Counted from the stretch's first letter, positions 1 through 9,778 are shown. The stretch: 21,658 nucleotides of DNA from Perkinsus olseni (GCA_013115135.1 JABANP010000699.1:1-21658), one strand, 5' to 3'. Notes: generated by a model from the sequence alone, not told the origin. Made by a program: numbers and translations.

Positions 1-82
1 CAGTGCCGAACCGGCCAAGTTGATTCACCTCCGATTCTGTTACGTCACGGAGACTTCCCAGCGCCGCTGTTTGGACGTGGAA

Positions 83-3000
83 ATGTTCGGGGTCAAATTT
101 GAAGCGTTTGCGGACGCAGATTTTGGAACAGCAGATTTTCATGATGAATTTTCCGACGAGGAGAATTCGCTGTCAAGAGAAAGATACATCTTGGCTTTGA
201 GAAAAGCTAATTTTTCGAGCGGTGGAATTTCCGCCGGTGACGATTCGCTATTGGGGGATGCTGAGGCAGACTGGATCGACACGGCATTGTGTTGTCGCTT
301 GAAGGACAGAGTTGAAGAGCTGCGAGGCCTTATACGAGAATTGGAAGGTCGGAGAAAGGAGGAAATCGATCACCAGGGCGCGCGCGATTTGCATGAACGT
401 GGGTCGAGCTTGGATGCGTCGAAGCGGCCGGCGAGAGCTGTCGAGGAAGCGCTGATTGACGTGGAGATGATCTCGACCAAGCAAGCGTCGAAAATTGTGT
501 CGCCGAGGCTGACGGGTGCTGAAAGGCGGCCGACTGTGTTGAGGTTCGAGGGCGTTGAGGGAATGCAAGCTAGCCAAGATTGCAAGATTTTGTTTGGGAT
601 GGTAGGAGAACGCGGAGCGATGAGTTTGAGTTTGCAGAAAAATTTGAAGACAATTCGAGAATTGCCGTTGGAGAGGGTAGAAGATGGGGAAGACGAAGAG
701 GCGGAAAGTTGGGTGTAGCGTCACTGCGCCACGAAATTATAAAAAGGCGGAGCGAAGCGTTTTTTTGATTGTGAAAAATTTGGTTAGAATATTGTTTTTG
801 TGCATCTGAAGTATCCTAGGTTAGTGTGTTATCGTGTCGCCAAGAGTATCTTTCAAAATCTTCCGCGTGCGGGTCGCGTGACCAATCAGTTTTCGGGATT
901 TTTTGACTGTTGAGTTCAAAGTTGCGTGGCGAATTTCTTGCGAAAATTTCCGGAAATTTTTGGCTTTTTTCCTGTCTTCTTGTTTTTATGTCGCCTGTGA
1001 GTTCCGGCGAGCGTGGCCCCTCTCACGGTAATTTTCGGGAAAACTTTCCGGAGAATTTTCGGCTGCATTTTCCCTCCCTTCTTATTTTTTCACGTCGCCT
1101 GGGAAAGATGTTTGCCGTTAAAAAAAATTTGGAAAAAAATGTTTATCGAAAAGTTGACTGAAATATTGTCAATCACTGTTTTGTGACACGGAATACTCGA
1201 TATTTTTCCTCGAATTTTCAGATTTTTCCAGAATTTTTAGATTTTTTTCCAGATTTTTTAGATTTTTTTTCAGAATTTTCCGATTTTTCTAGTTCATTTC
1301 TGATGGCCGGACCTGCGGAGAGTTCTGTTCTGTTCGTGAGGAAGATCGCCGGTCGTGGCTCGAACGGGCGTTCAGTCCGCTGCACCCAGGCAAGGACAAA
1401 CGTCACGCGCCACGAAATTATATTTTAGTATCTTTAGGTTCACTACGGGTCTGCGTATTTACATTGGTGTTTTCTGCTGTTGGTGTTGGTATCTTGAGCT
1501 TACCCTGGGCCTTCGCAGTTTTAGGTGAGATTCCTGAGCGTTGAGGAAATGCAAGATTGCAAGATTTAGGAATGTGGTGGGGGATGGCCATTCTGATTCT
1601 GAGCGGCGTCGCTTCGCTGGTGTCGATGAAAGTCCTTCTCGACGTTGGCAGGGCGACCGGAATGAACAGCTATCAGGACTGCGTGAAACTTTATATGGGT
1701 AACAAATCGATCATCAGGGCGCGCGCTTTTTACATCGAGTATTTTTGTCAGGATCCGCCAGTTGTCGTGTGGTGGAGGCTGTCCTGTTTCTGGATTGTTT
1801 CGGAGCGACGGCGGCTTTCATGAATTTCATGTTCGACTTTGTAAGATGCAAAACATTCCGGGGAAAATTATTCCGTCTTTGTTGAATTTTCACGCATTTT
1901 TCTCAGTGAGAAATTCTCACGTTCTTTATCTAAGCACTTCGAGTTTCCGTTTTTTCTTAATTTTGTCCCTCAGAGGTTTTTGCAATTTTTTTCGTGGTTT
2001 TTTGGATTTTTTTGTGGTTTTTACGTTTTCTTTCAGATTCATGATTTCATAGGAATCTTCACCACCTCCGCGTGGTTTGACAATAAGGCGTTGATAATAA
2101 TGATTCTGACCCTACTGGTGAGGTCCCGGGTTCAATTCCTGGTTGAGGTATTTTTTCAGTTCATTTTTCCGCTCTGCCTTCCCCAGTCCGTCACTCGATG
2201 GAGGTTCCTCACGGCTCTGTGCACGCTGCCCATTTTTTACGTGGTAAGCATCCGAGGTCGAGCGTGGCATTTACGGAGTTGAGAGATACTCTGTGATTTT
2301 GCACAACATCAGTAGGCAGAAAGTCGAGAAGTATCTTAGGTTGATGCGTGCACTCGATGGAATCTGAGTATCTTTTAACGTTTTATGTGTCGAATTGGAA
2401 TTTTTGCAGATACTGATGCTCTTCGTGTCGACCTTCCTGCCGTTGGACCGAGGTGAGTTCTACTGCGGACTAACAAACACTAGCATCAACCTAAGATACT
2501 CTGACTGTTATACTATGAAACACTAGCTTCAACCTAAGATACTCTAGCGGTTATACTATGAAACACTAGCATCAACCTAAGATACTCTGACTGTTATACT
2601 ATGAAACACTAGCTTCAACCTAAGATACTCTAACTGTTATACTATGAAACACTAGCATCAACCTAAGATACTCTGACTGTTATACTATGAAACACTAGCT
2701 TCAACCTAAGATACTCTAACTGTTATACTATGAAACACTAGCATCAACCTAAGATACTCTGACTGTTATACTATGAAACACTAGCTTCAACCTAAGATAC
2801 TCTAACTGTTATACTATGAAACACTAGCATCAACCTAAGATACTCTGACTGTTATACTATGAAACACTAGCTTCAACCTAAGATACTCTAACTGTTATAC
2901 TATGAAACACTAGCATCAACCTAAGATACTCTGACTGTTATACTATGAAACACTAGCTTCAACCTAAGATACTCTAACTGTTATACTATGAAACACTAGC

Positions 3001-6000
3001 ATCAACCTAAGATACTCTGACTGTTATACTATGAAACACTAGCTTCAACCTAAGATACTCTAACTGTTATACTATGAAACACTAGCATCAACCTAAGATA
3101 CTCTGACTGTTATACTATGAAACACTAGCATCAACCTAAGATACTCTGACTGTTATACTATGAAACACTAGCATCAACCTAAGATACTCTGACTGTTATA
3201 CTATGAAACACTAGCTTCAACCTAAGATACTCTAACTGTTATACTGTGAAACACTAGCTTCAACCTAAGATACTCTAACTGTTATACTGTGAAACACTAG
3301 CTTCAACCTAAGATACTCTAACTATTATACTGTGAAACACTAGCTTCAACCTAAGATATTTAACTATTATACTATGAAGCACTAGCGTCAACCTAAGATA
3401 TTCGGATCCAGAGGGCAACTTCCTTGTCGACTGCACCTCTGTGATTCACATTGGTCGACCTAAGATTCCCATCCTGATAATTTTTATTTCAGAATCGTCC
3501 AACTGTCCTTCCCCTCGAGTGGCTCCCTCTGTCACCTTCAACGGCGTGGCCAATTCATGCAGTATATTTTTCTTCGCATTTATGTGTCACATGAACGTAA
3601 GAATGGCCGCGTTTTTTGGGGATTTTTCGGAAAAATTTTCGCAAATTTTTCGGATTTTTTCCGCGCATCACTATTATCTCCGTTCGTTTTTATAGTATCA
3701 TTCCTGCAATAAAAGAGACATTGATCATTTTCCCGAAAATTTTTTGTGCGGTAGAAATTTTTTCGCAAATTTTCCGTGTAATGGTTGGATTTTTTTCGAG
3801 ACGGTTTTCTCCCGACGTATCCTTTTCTCAGCTGAAGTTGTCGTGGTTTTTTTTGATTTTTTCCCAGGTTTTTCCGGTTAATTCTGAGCTCGCCAATCCC
3901 ACGGTGAAACGGTCAAACAAGATGCTCATCTCCGCCACAATTTGCATGCTTGTCGCTTACGGAGCGGTTGGAGCATTCGGGTGGGTTGCCAGGGCGAAGG
4001 ATGTCTTGGAAATGATACAGTGCTTCAAATTGCGGAGCGAGCGAAGCGAGCGGAGCATATACTGTCACTTCTGCGCTTTTTTGTGCGTTCGTTCGTTCGT
4101 TGGTTCGTTCGTTCAAATTATTTCTCCACGACTATGTCGATTCAACTCGCGAGACACATACCATTCGAAAGCACGCGGTTTGTATATTCTATAAAAATAC
4201 AAAATCGCTCTCATCCCTGTTCTACCGAGCAAAACCGTCGTGGACCGTTGTAGATGAACCCGAAAAAAATCCGGAAAAAAGCCAGGGCTGGGGTTCGAAC
4301 CCGAGACTTTGTGCCGAGCTCCGCTTTTTTCGTTACAAAGGCCTAGTGGGAATCATGAAATTGGGTCCATGAAAATTTGAAAATTGGAACCATGGAAGCA
4401 TAAATATATAATATTGAGATATCTATTAATTTAATATGTTATTGTATACTAAAGGATCATATATCTATTTATAATAATACCTCTATCATTTTGAAATGGA
4501 AATCCAAATCGGAATGTCACCTCAGTCAGCTTCACCACGAGCAGCACAGACCCAGGGGTGGGTTTTGAAAAGGGACTAAGATACTTAAACACAAATAGAG
4601 TCATTCTAGTAGCTATTCATCAATTACACAGCCCTCACGCTCCAGAACAGCGGAGGGGCGCATCGGCATGACTTAGTATCGGGCGCAGAGAATACTGCTG
4701 GACCAGACCTGTGCGAGAGCAGGAAAATTATTGTTTTGTCGCCTATCGTGACTCTACAGGATTTTTGGTTGCTAAAAAGGAGACGGCGTTGGTAATTCTC
4801 AGGTATCATCTCTGGGGGGGTGGACTGCTCACGGCGAAGGACGGCGCTGATGTAAGCTTCGGGAAATTCGTGCACGCGGGTGAAAATCTGTCAAGTAGAA
4901 AGAGGTCAGGGTCTGCCTGGCGTCCTTCTCGACGTTCGGACGACCATCAGTTATGCAATTCATTCGCGCGAGTTTCATTTCTCGTGGCGATGGTAAAGCC
5001 GTGTATCGCTCGTTGTGGTTCCGTTGATGATGTTGTTGTGCGCATCGAAGTTTCCTCGCTTGTGATTTTTGTTTCAGGTATCTTAGGTTGATCTGTGATG
5101 CGTATCTTTGAGTATCTTTCAGGTTTTGTCGTGTTGGCCATCAAATTCTGTTTTGGCGACTATTGCGAGAGTCGCGATGACGCCGATGTTGATAGTCTGT
5201 AAGGCGCTGGCGTTGAGGAATTGCAAGAAAGCAAGATGGAGATTCTTCTAGGTTCGGTACTGTGTTTGAATCCAGCTAGGGAGAATATCCTAAGGTTGAT
5301 GCTAGCGGCTTTCCCGTCAATGGACGTAAGGGCCTGTGAGTAGCCGCGTGACGTATCTTAGGTTGATCAGGGGTCGAGACGAAATAGGTCAGAGCCACTT
5401 CTGAACGGTACCTCCAACGGGCATGAAGAAGCCTCTCCTGCTCACAGCTCCGAAACGGCGGCTTCTCGCGTGTCGAAGATCGCCTGTAAGTGTCAGCGTT
5501 GTTGTGCTTTTTGAAGGTTCTGAATTTTCCTGAAGGGAAAATCATGAGGATTTTAGATAGGCGACGTCGTATTTTCTTTGAGTAGGCTATTGGGCCGCCC
5601 GGCAAGTCGTGCTTCGGGCCCATCTCCCGCCGGTGGCGAAGTGCCGCACAAAACTCGGGCTGCATGCGTGCGGATGCAATCGCGCTATAATATAGCGGGC
5701 GTTGTGTATGATACCCGGCATGAGCGCTCCAAAGTTGCTTTAGAGGAGTTGAAAAGATACTCATCTTTTCTTAGAAACATCTTCATTTGAGATTCCCTAT
5801 TTATTATCTAATTCTTATTCATATATCTCTCCTTTCATTCTTCTATATGGCTCGTCCGTTGATGAAAAATTGTCGAAGGAATTCCCGCAGTGAAGACGAA
5901 AAGTCTTTACGAGGGGAGAAGGGTGACGCTTCCTTCAAGGGGATGTGATCGCGTAGGACTCTCCGAGCAATCCTTGTCAGATACGACCACGACGCTTCTC

Positions 6001-6371
6001 CTGTGCGTGATATGTGCACTATGTGCCATAGCAGTAAGTGCCGCGTCGAAGGATCGAACCCGATACCTCTCGGATGATAAACTGATGCTCTATCCATTAG
6101 ACGTTTATGACTGCAGGTACCGTCGTTGGTTGATCTGCTGGGCGTTCTGGGAGGCTTCTGCGCAGTGATGCTGATTTTCGTCTTCCCCGCCTGCGTGCTC
6201 TGCCTTCATGAAGGACTGACCTTGCGTAGCGGAGTCATCACTGTGGTAAGATTGGGTTCACTTGCGTTCTTGCGATTCCTCAACGCCCAACTTCAGGCCT
6301 TCCTGGTCTTCACAGTCATCGGTCTGTACAGTGCCGTCGCGTCGTTGGTTCAGTTCTTCAAGCGACCCTAG
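83..6371 (+). CDS. AAAP-family amino-acid transporter, 16 exons
   Basis: Probable membrane amino-acid transporter of the amino acid/auxin permease (AAAP, Aa_trans) family. Exons read as: 83(or upstream)-712, 1293-1389, 1438-1524, 1570-1698, 1752-1840, 2037-2117, 2160-2243, 2410-2452, 3493-3596, 3868-about 4002, 5123-5198, 5252-5325, 5362-5485, 5891-6033, 6117-6245, 6297-6371. All phases agree, giving an acidic 210-aa N-terminal region and a 489-aa core with about 11 membrane segments. Family-like stretches are GVGILSLPWAFAVLG (TM1), FGATAAFMNF (TM3), FMCHMN followed by VFPVNSELANPTVKR, CLNPAR, and VPSLVDLLGVLGG near the end. The stop is TAG at 6369. The frame of exon 1 is open to the window edge, so ATG 83 may not be the true start. 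The donor of exon 10 is uncertain (a weak GTCTTG at 4003), and a small missed exon is possible between 3981 and 5122. Substrate and membrane cannot be told from sequence. Confidence 0.85.
363..385 (+). repeat. Intron-shared motif beta, copy in exon 1
   Basis: A 23-nt stretch (AAATCGATCACC followed by AGGGCGCGCGC) matches 1704-1726 at 22 of 23 positions. The second copy lies in the 53-nt intron 1699-1751, while this one lies in the open frame of exon 1. Confidence 0.75.
551..590 (+). repeat. Intron-shared motif alpha, copy in exon 1
   Basis: It reads GGCGTTGAGGGAATGCAAG, then nine extra bases, then ATTGCAAGATTT. The same two blocks are adjacent in the intron 1525-1569. Related copies lie in introns at 5209-5235 and, inverted, at 6261-6287. 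Confidence 0.7.
713..1292 (+). other. Long intron 1 of the transporter
   Basis: No gene seen. A donor GTGTAG at 713 and acceptor TTTTCTAG ending at 1292 join exons 1 and 2 in phase 0. The frame of exon 2 has a stop (TAG 1290-1292) immediately upstream, so exon 2 must start at 1293. The interior is AT-rich with runs such as AATTTTCCGG and GATTTTTTCCAG. If this is not an intron, exon 1 would be a separate gene ending at the TAG at 716-718. Confidence 0.55.
719..741 (+). repeat. Intron-shared motif gamma, copy 1
   Basis: It begins CGTCACTGCGCCACGAAATT and lies just after the proposed donor at 713. It matches 1401-1422, in the GC-AG intron, apart from one extra T. Confidence 0.75.
1390..1437 (+). 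other. 48-nt GC-AG intron of the transporter
   Basis: The intron begins GCAAGG at 1390 and ends ATCTTTAG at 1437. Splicing it joins CCA-G to GT-TCA and gives the expected family sequence HPGSLRV before TM1. No GT donor gives this frame. It contains the motif at 1401-1422 that is also found at 719-741. Confidence 0.7.
1401..1422 (+). repeat. Intron-shared motif gamma, copy 2
   Basis: It lies inside the GC-AG intron 1390-1437, 12 nt after the donor. It is identical to 719-741 apart from one missing T. Confidence 0.75.
1537..1567 (+). repeat. Intron-shared motif alpha, intronic copy
   Basis: It fills most of the 45-nt intron 1525-1569 (donor GTGAGA, acceptor TTTAG). It matches 551-590 except for the nine-base block missing here. 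Confidence 0.75.
1704..1726 (+). repeat. Intron-shared motif beta, intronic copy
   Basis: This copy is inside the intron 1699-1751 of the transporter, five bases after the GTAAC donor. It differs from 363-385 by one base. Confidence 0.75.
2118..2159 (+). other. 42-nt intron with a tRNA T-arm-like sequence
   Basis: Donor GTGAGG, acceptor TTTTTTCAG; flanking exons join in phase 0. Inside, CCGGG-TTCAATT-CCTGG can fold as a five-pair stem with a seven-base loop, like a tRNA T-arm and a Pol III B box (GGTTCAATTCC). No A box or acceptor stem is seen nearby, so this is at most a tRNA or SINE fragment. Confidence 0.6.
2479..3400 (+). repeat. 43-bp minisatellite, about 22 units, in an intron
   Basis: Units start at 2487 and recur every 43 bp to 3389; one late unit is 42 bp. 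Unit cores read CAACCTAAGATACTC on the plus strand. The first 14 units alternate strictly between type GCAT/GACTG and type GCTT/AACTG, giving an 86-bp higher-order period. The alternation then breaks into runs of one type and drifts at the 3' end (TGTGAAA, ACTATT). The array lies in the transporter intron 2453-3492. Its core, read on the minus strand (GTATCTTAGGTTGATGCTAG), resembles scattered motifs elsewhere in the gene. Confidence 0.97.
3597..3867 (+). other. Transporter intron with T-rich low-complexity sequence
   Basis: Donor GTAAGA at 3597, acceptor TTTTTTCCCAG ending at 3867. Splicing joins FMCHMN to VFPVNSEL, the expected family order. The interior has repeated TTTTCGG and AAAATTTTC runs and no gene. 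Confidence 0.8.
4003..5122 (+). other. Long transporter intron, donor uncertain
   Basis: The acceptor at 5122 (ATCTTTCAG) is well supported by the next exon. The interior contains GAGCGAAGCGAGCGG (about 4032-4050), a TTCG-type repeat (about 4086-4112), a T-arm-like GGGTTCGAACCC (4292-4303), an AT-rich stretch (4390-4490) and a GTATCTTAGGTTGAT motif at 5078. Short open frames at 4711-5091 show no family match; a small exon could be hidden here. Confidence 0.5.
5209..5235 (+). repeat. Intron-shared motif alpha, intronic copy
   Basis: It lies in the 53-nt intron 5199-5251. The 27 bases match the reverse complement of 6261-6287 at 25 positions. Confidence 0.8.
5486..5890 (+). other. 405-nt transporter intron
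   Basis: Donor GTAAGT at 5486, acceptor TTCCCGCAG ending at 5890. The one-base phase agrees with the next exon; the alternative acceptor after GCGTAG would create a TGA. No gene or repeat is recognised inside. Confidence 0.7.
6034..6116 (-). other. 83-nt intron made of tRNA-like sequence (antisense)
   Basis: The intron (GTAAGT to GACTGCAG) is defined by exons that join as CAIA/VPSL in phase 0. Read on the minus strand it looks like a degenerate tRNA: an A-box/D-arm region TCTAATGGATAGAGCATC, then about 27 nt later GGTATCGGGTTCGATCC, a B box. The D-stem and anticodon stem have mismatches and no acceptor stem closes, so it is a tRNA or tRNA-derived SINE relic rather than a working tRNA. Confidence 0.65.
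6261..6287 (-). repeat. Intron-shared motif alpha, inverted copy
   Basis: It lies in the last, 51-nt intron (6246-6296) but in reverse orientation to the other copies. It is 25 of 27 identical to 5209-5235 once reversed. Confidence 0.8.
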
Positions 6372-6458
6372 GCTGCTCAGTTTCCTTTTACTAAACGATT
6401 GCGATCAGAGTTATCAATCGGACGTTTTAACTCGGGTTAAAACAGCTAGTTTTGCCCC

Positions 6459-8497
6459 ATGGCGGCCCTGCGGCGAGGGAGATCTCTTCTGGCTGCGAAA
6501 TTGAGCACGCCCGTAAGAGCGCAAGAAATTAAAATAAAAAAGACCAAGTACCGGTTCGCCAATGAGATTGCCCACCGAACTTGGAAGCTTGAGAGAAGGG
6601 ACAGAATTACCGTGGCCAAAAGGGATGCCAAAGAGATGTATAACGATCGGAGGTCTTCGATGCAATTTCATTATTTTACGGTAAGGATCGGGAATAATAT
6701 TTTTCCTCAAAATAGTGTGCCTAATAATTGTTAACTTTTTTGTTAGTTGTTAGTAATTGAACGATCGTTTGCTCGGAGATGGTGGTGCCTTTCGGTGGTG
6801 GGCTTCCGAAGATGCAGTGGCTGTCTCGTTCGTTACAGTAGCAATGCTTTCTTGTGTTGGCTGTTATCAAATCTCGTGAATCTTTTGGTATCTTCCGGCT
6901 CGCTCATGTCACAGCTGCATAGCCCACGGGATGGTGTGTCGCTCGATTCTAATTTCATGTATTTCTGAAGATTCTCTTTTCTTCTTGCCAGATTGATCCG
7001 GTGGGGCCGCCGAAGAAAATAATCTCGAAGATGCTCGACACCGAAGGTTTGACGCGTATCCGAAAGATGAACGTGCCAGAGCTCCTGGACTTCGCCCGAG
7101 AGTCTGCTGGGACGCGGCCTTCAACCTTGGATACCGCGTTGGCTCACCGCGCGCTTCGGTTGCTCAGCTTGGCGACTCCCGAAGAAGTTTGCGAGATCGC
7201 GGGAGCCATTCGTAATCGGTTGCTGTTGAAGGCCATTTCTGATAGATTTTTAACAAATTACTCCGCGGAAGTTTTTGTGGCTCGGTGCGGTTTCTCGGCG
7301 ATTGCCGAACTTGTCGAGACCTTCGCGGAGACAGCACAGAGCGCTGACTCGAGAGTTCGAAGTCTCGTGATCGCTACAAGAGGCTCTGTCAGGGAAACGC
7401 TCGATGACCTTGTGAAGTTCCAGCGGGCGTGTGCGGCTTTGAAAGTGCGGGCTGACGAAAGTATTGTAGAATCAATTGCTCGGGTGCTGAAATCGAGGCT
7501 CTCAAGGGAGGGAAGGATCGAGCGTAAGCACGAGAAAAGTAACGTCATATTCAAGTTAGATGACAGCGCGTTCGAGGAGGAAGATTTGCCCAGCGGAAGA
7601 GTAGTGGTGGAGAGCGTCGAGTGCATCGTCGCTGGAGGGAGGCTGTGCGGAGTAGATCGAGCGGAGATATTGCGGAGGATACTGGAAGTTATGGCTCGGC
7701 TCGATCTTAGTCTAGAGGAGATGAGTCGGTTGGCGATGGGAGTATCTGAGGTCGGGGGTTGCGAATTGCTGTATGAGTACAGGGCTTCATTACGAGACAG
7801 CATCGATCGTTCGTCGTCGAAGGAGATCACGCCCTCCTCTGCTGCGCTGGCTCTGATGGCTGCCAACGCGGTGGGGCTGCACGACCGGACTCGGCAGAGG
7901 CGACTGTTTAACGCGCTCAGTAAGAGTGCGGACTCCAGTCGGGCCGCAGCTGCCTTGGCATATTGCCATCGGTTCGGGTCTTGGACAAGTTCACGATTGG
8001 TATCCAAGGTCGATCCTGGCGCAAGACCGATAGGGGTGATTGGTCGTGTTATTGATGGTACCTTCTATAAAGGTTCGGTGGGGAGAAGGCTGAGGATGCG
8101 TCACTTGCGTGAGTACAGGAGCTTCCTTCCTGCTCATCATCTAGCACGACTCCTTCTCGCTCGACGCGTACGGAGTTCTCGGGAAACCTTCCACGCCCTT
8201 CTGGGAGAACTGCGGAATTTCGAGGGCGACTGGGTTGCTGCAGTGGCTTCCTTTATGGTGCTTGGTGAGCTCTGTCCTCCGATCGCTTCGCTTCCGAGTC
8301 CGGTGGACCGGTATTGCGACACTGAGGAGGGTCCCCGAGACATCAGGCCTCCTGGGAACCCGATACCAGTGGCAAGGCGTTTGGCGGTGAAGTCTGAGTG
8401 CGCTGTCTCCAAGTTGCACGTTCGATGCGAAGCTTGTCAGAAGGCTCGGAAGTCCCTCTACGCGGCGATGTGCCTGAGAGGTGCATGGTGTTTCTGA
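6459..8497 (+). CDS. Helical protein of unknown function, possibly organellar
   Basis: Two exons: 6459-6680 and 6992-8497, joined in phase 0 across a 311-nt intron (donor GTAAGG, acceptor CTTGCCAG). The product is 575 aa. Residues 1-22 are basic and rich in Ala, Leu, Arg and Ser with no acidic residue, as in a mitochondrial presequence. The rest is rich in Leu, Ala, Arg and Glu and predicted helical, with spaced segments such as LLDFARESAG and LALMAANAVGL that recall helical-repeat RNA-binding proteins; no RAP or PPR motif is seen. The C-terminus has CEAC and two further cysteines, a possible small metal site. The ATG at 6459 is the first in frame, 88 bp after the transporter stop. The function is not recognised. 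Confidence 0.75.
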
Positions 8498-8786
8498 TGG
8501 TTTCAATATTCTCTTGGAGTGTCGTTCAGTGCCGCCGAAGCAACGGCCACGGCCAGTGGTGACGAAGGAGGGATTGGCACTACGTTGAGGTTTCGATGGT
8601 TCGCGTGTCACTCAAGGGGGCAAGCATTTGGTGCTTCTGCGCTGTTGCTCATAGTCAACACAAGACGAGAAGGAGCGTGGAACTCATCTACTTTGAATTG
8701 AATTGAATTGACTTGTGAATTGAGTTAAAACCCTGCGGTACAGAACCAGCCTTAAGCGCACTCTACCGTGGCGGCGCGGTCGGGTA
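8498..8786. other. Intergenic region with TTGAA repeats
   Basis: No gene supported. A short TTGAA-type microsatellite lies at about 8691-8708. Other open frames overlap the end of the upstream gene on the other strand. Confidence 0.5.
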
Positions 8787-9080
8787 TTGGTCCACGAGTG
8801 TGCATCGCCACTGGCACGCCTGCTGGGGGCTCAGGAAAGCCTTGACTTCCCCCTTTGCCGGAAGGGTGTCACTGCCGAAAAATACCCCGATCGAGGCACG
8901 TCCCGATGGGTACAAAACAATGCAGACGTTCAAGCTCCTTTCGTCTTGGATGCATTCTCTGATGGGCCTATTAATGGTAGGCTACCATGCCTCCCTGAGG
9001 CTGAATGTCGAGAGACGTGGGAGGCGCTGGAAACCGAACCGCCGGCAGCCGATCCGCAGGTTCAGAACCTCGCACAGTAC

Positions 9081-9105
9081 TTGGACGGAAGTAACTTCCG
9101 TCCAA
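9081..9105. repeat. 25-bp perfect palindrome, 1-nt centre
   Basis: Arms TTGGACGGAAGT and ACTTCCGTCCAA flank a single A at 9093. Confidence 0.9.
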
Positions 9106-9318
9106 CGGAACCTGTTTCGGGGATAATGCGGTACACCCCGCTACGGAATGGGCATGCGAGCCGAGGGAGAACACTCCTCCTCAGAGGGCAACGAATCCTC
9201 TCGAAGGGCCGAATCATCACATCAATGAAGGTGTGACAAGAAGCTCCTCTCTCCAGGTACTGCGCTAGAAGATGCTAATCTTGCAAGTGAAAGCTGAGGA
9301 GACGCTGAATTCTGTAGA

Positions 9319-9340
9319 GCAGGGACTCCCTGCCAGGGAG
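9319..9340. repeat. 22-bp T/T'/T element, T=GCAGGGAG
   Basis: Bases 1-7 of T, the reverse complement of T, then bases 2-8 of T, perfect at every constrained position. Confidence 0.9.
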
Positions 9341-9476
9341 AACCTGCCGTCGCATCGCGGAGCAAGAAGCCTAAGAGGCTTCGCCACTATGATCACGAGG
9401 AAGAGGTATCTGGAGCTCATTTCTCGGCTATGCGGTGTCAAGAGGCGTGTGGTTGATGTGCACGGGTAGTGCGTCG

Positions 9477-9491
9477 GCAATGCAGCATTGC
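9477..9491. repeat. 15-bp palindrome, 1-nt centre
   Basis: GCAATGC and GCATTGC flank a single A. There is no third copy. Confidence 0.7.
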
Positions 9492-9540
9492 TGATTGACT
9501 TGGCCCAATTTTGAGTGCAGTGCGTGTCCCATGTTTCTTG

Positions 9541-9562
9541 ATCCCATGATGGGATTCCCATC
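9541..9562. repeat. 22-bp T/T'/T element, T=ATCCCATC
   Basis: Perfect tripartite structure with single-base centres G and T. Confidence 0.9.
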
Positions 9563-9778
9563 CTTTCTTATGGACGGCCTGGAGTAGTTTTTAGCGAACG
9601 ACCCGTGATGGCGAGTTCTGTCTGTTTGTTGGGAATGTTAATCCAGGACGTTTAACGCAAGATATAGCAAGTTGATACTTCAGCTAATATAGCCCAAAGC
9701 ACGAGACCATTCGTGTGACGCGGGAGCAGCACGTCATGGCGAAGTTAATGGACAGCGTGCGTGCTGAGGAGACAGTGT

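Larger units (their letters stand above)
8787..9469 (+). pseudogene. Broken open frame, unknown protein
   Basis: A 149-codon open frame (8787-9236) starts without ATG and reads like protein in its middle (for example APFVLDAFSDGPINGRLPC). A second frame (9272-9469) follows after a stop. The 22-bp element at 9319-9340 lies in the second frame; collapsing it to its 8-bp core removes 14 nt and switches to the frame that reads SKKPKRLRHYDHEEE. A 25-bp perfect palindrome (9081-9105) lies in the first. No family is recognised, and it may be chance open sequence. Confidence 0.3.

Noticed and set aside
2487..3400. CRISPR-like array
   Set aside because: The units are contiguous 43-bp tandem copies with no unique spacers, and it lies in a spliced intron.
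4711..5091. Separate 126-codon gene inside the transporter
   Set aside because: It lies between transporter exons, has no recognisable motif, and contains likely splice acceptor and donor strings. More likely intron.
6034..6116. Functional tRNA gene on the minus strand
   Set aside because: The boxes are good, but the acceptor stem does not close, the D-stem is mismatched, and the segment is bounded exactly by splice sites.
7258..8611. Long minus-strand frames (249 and 156 codons)
   Set aside because: They are opposite the 575-aa gene, whose exon joins in phase and has a plausible N-terminus. The minus frames are low-complexity Ser/Arg products.
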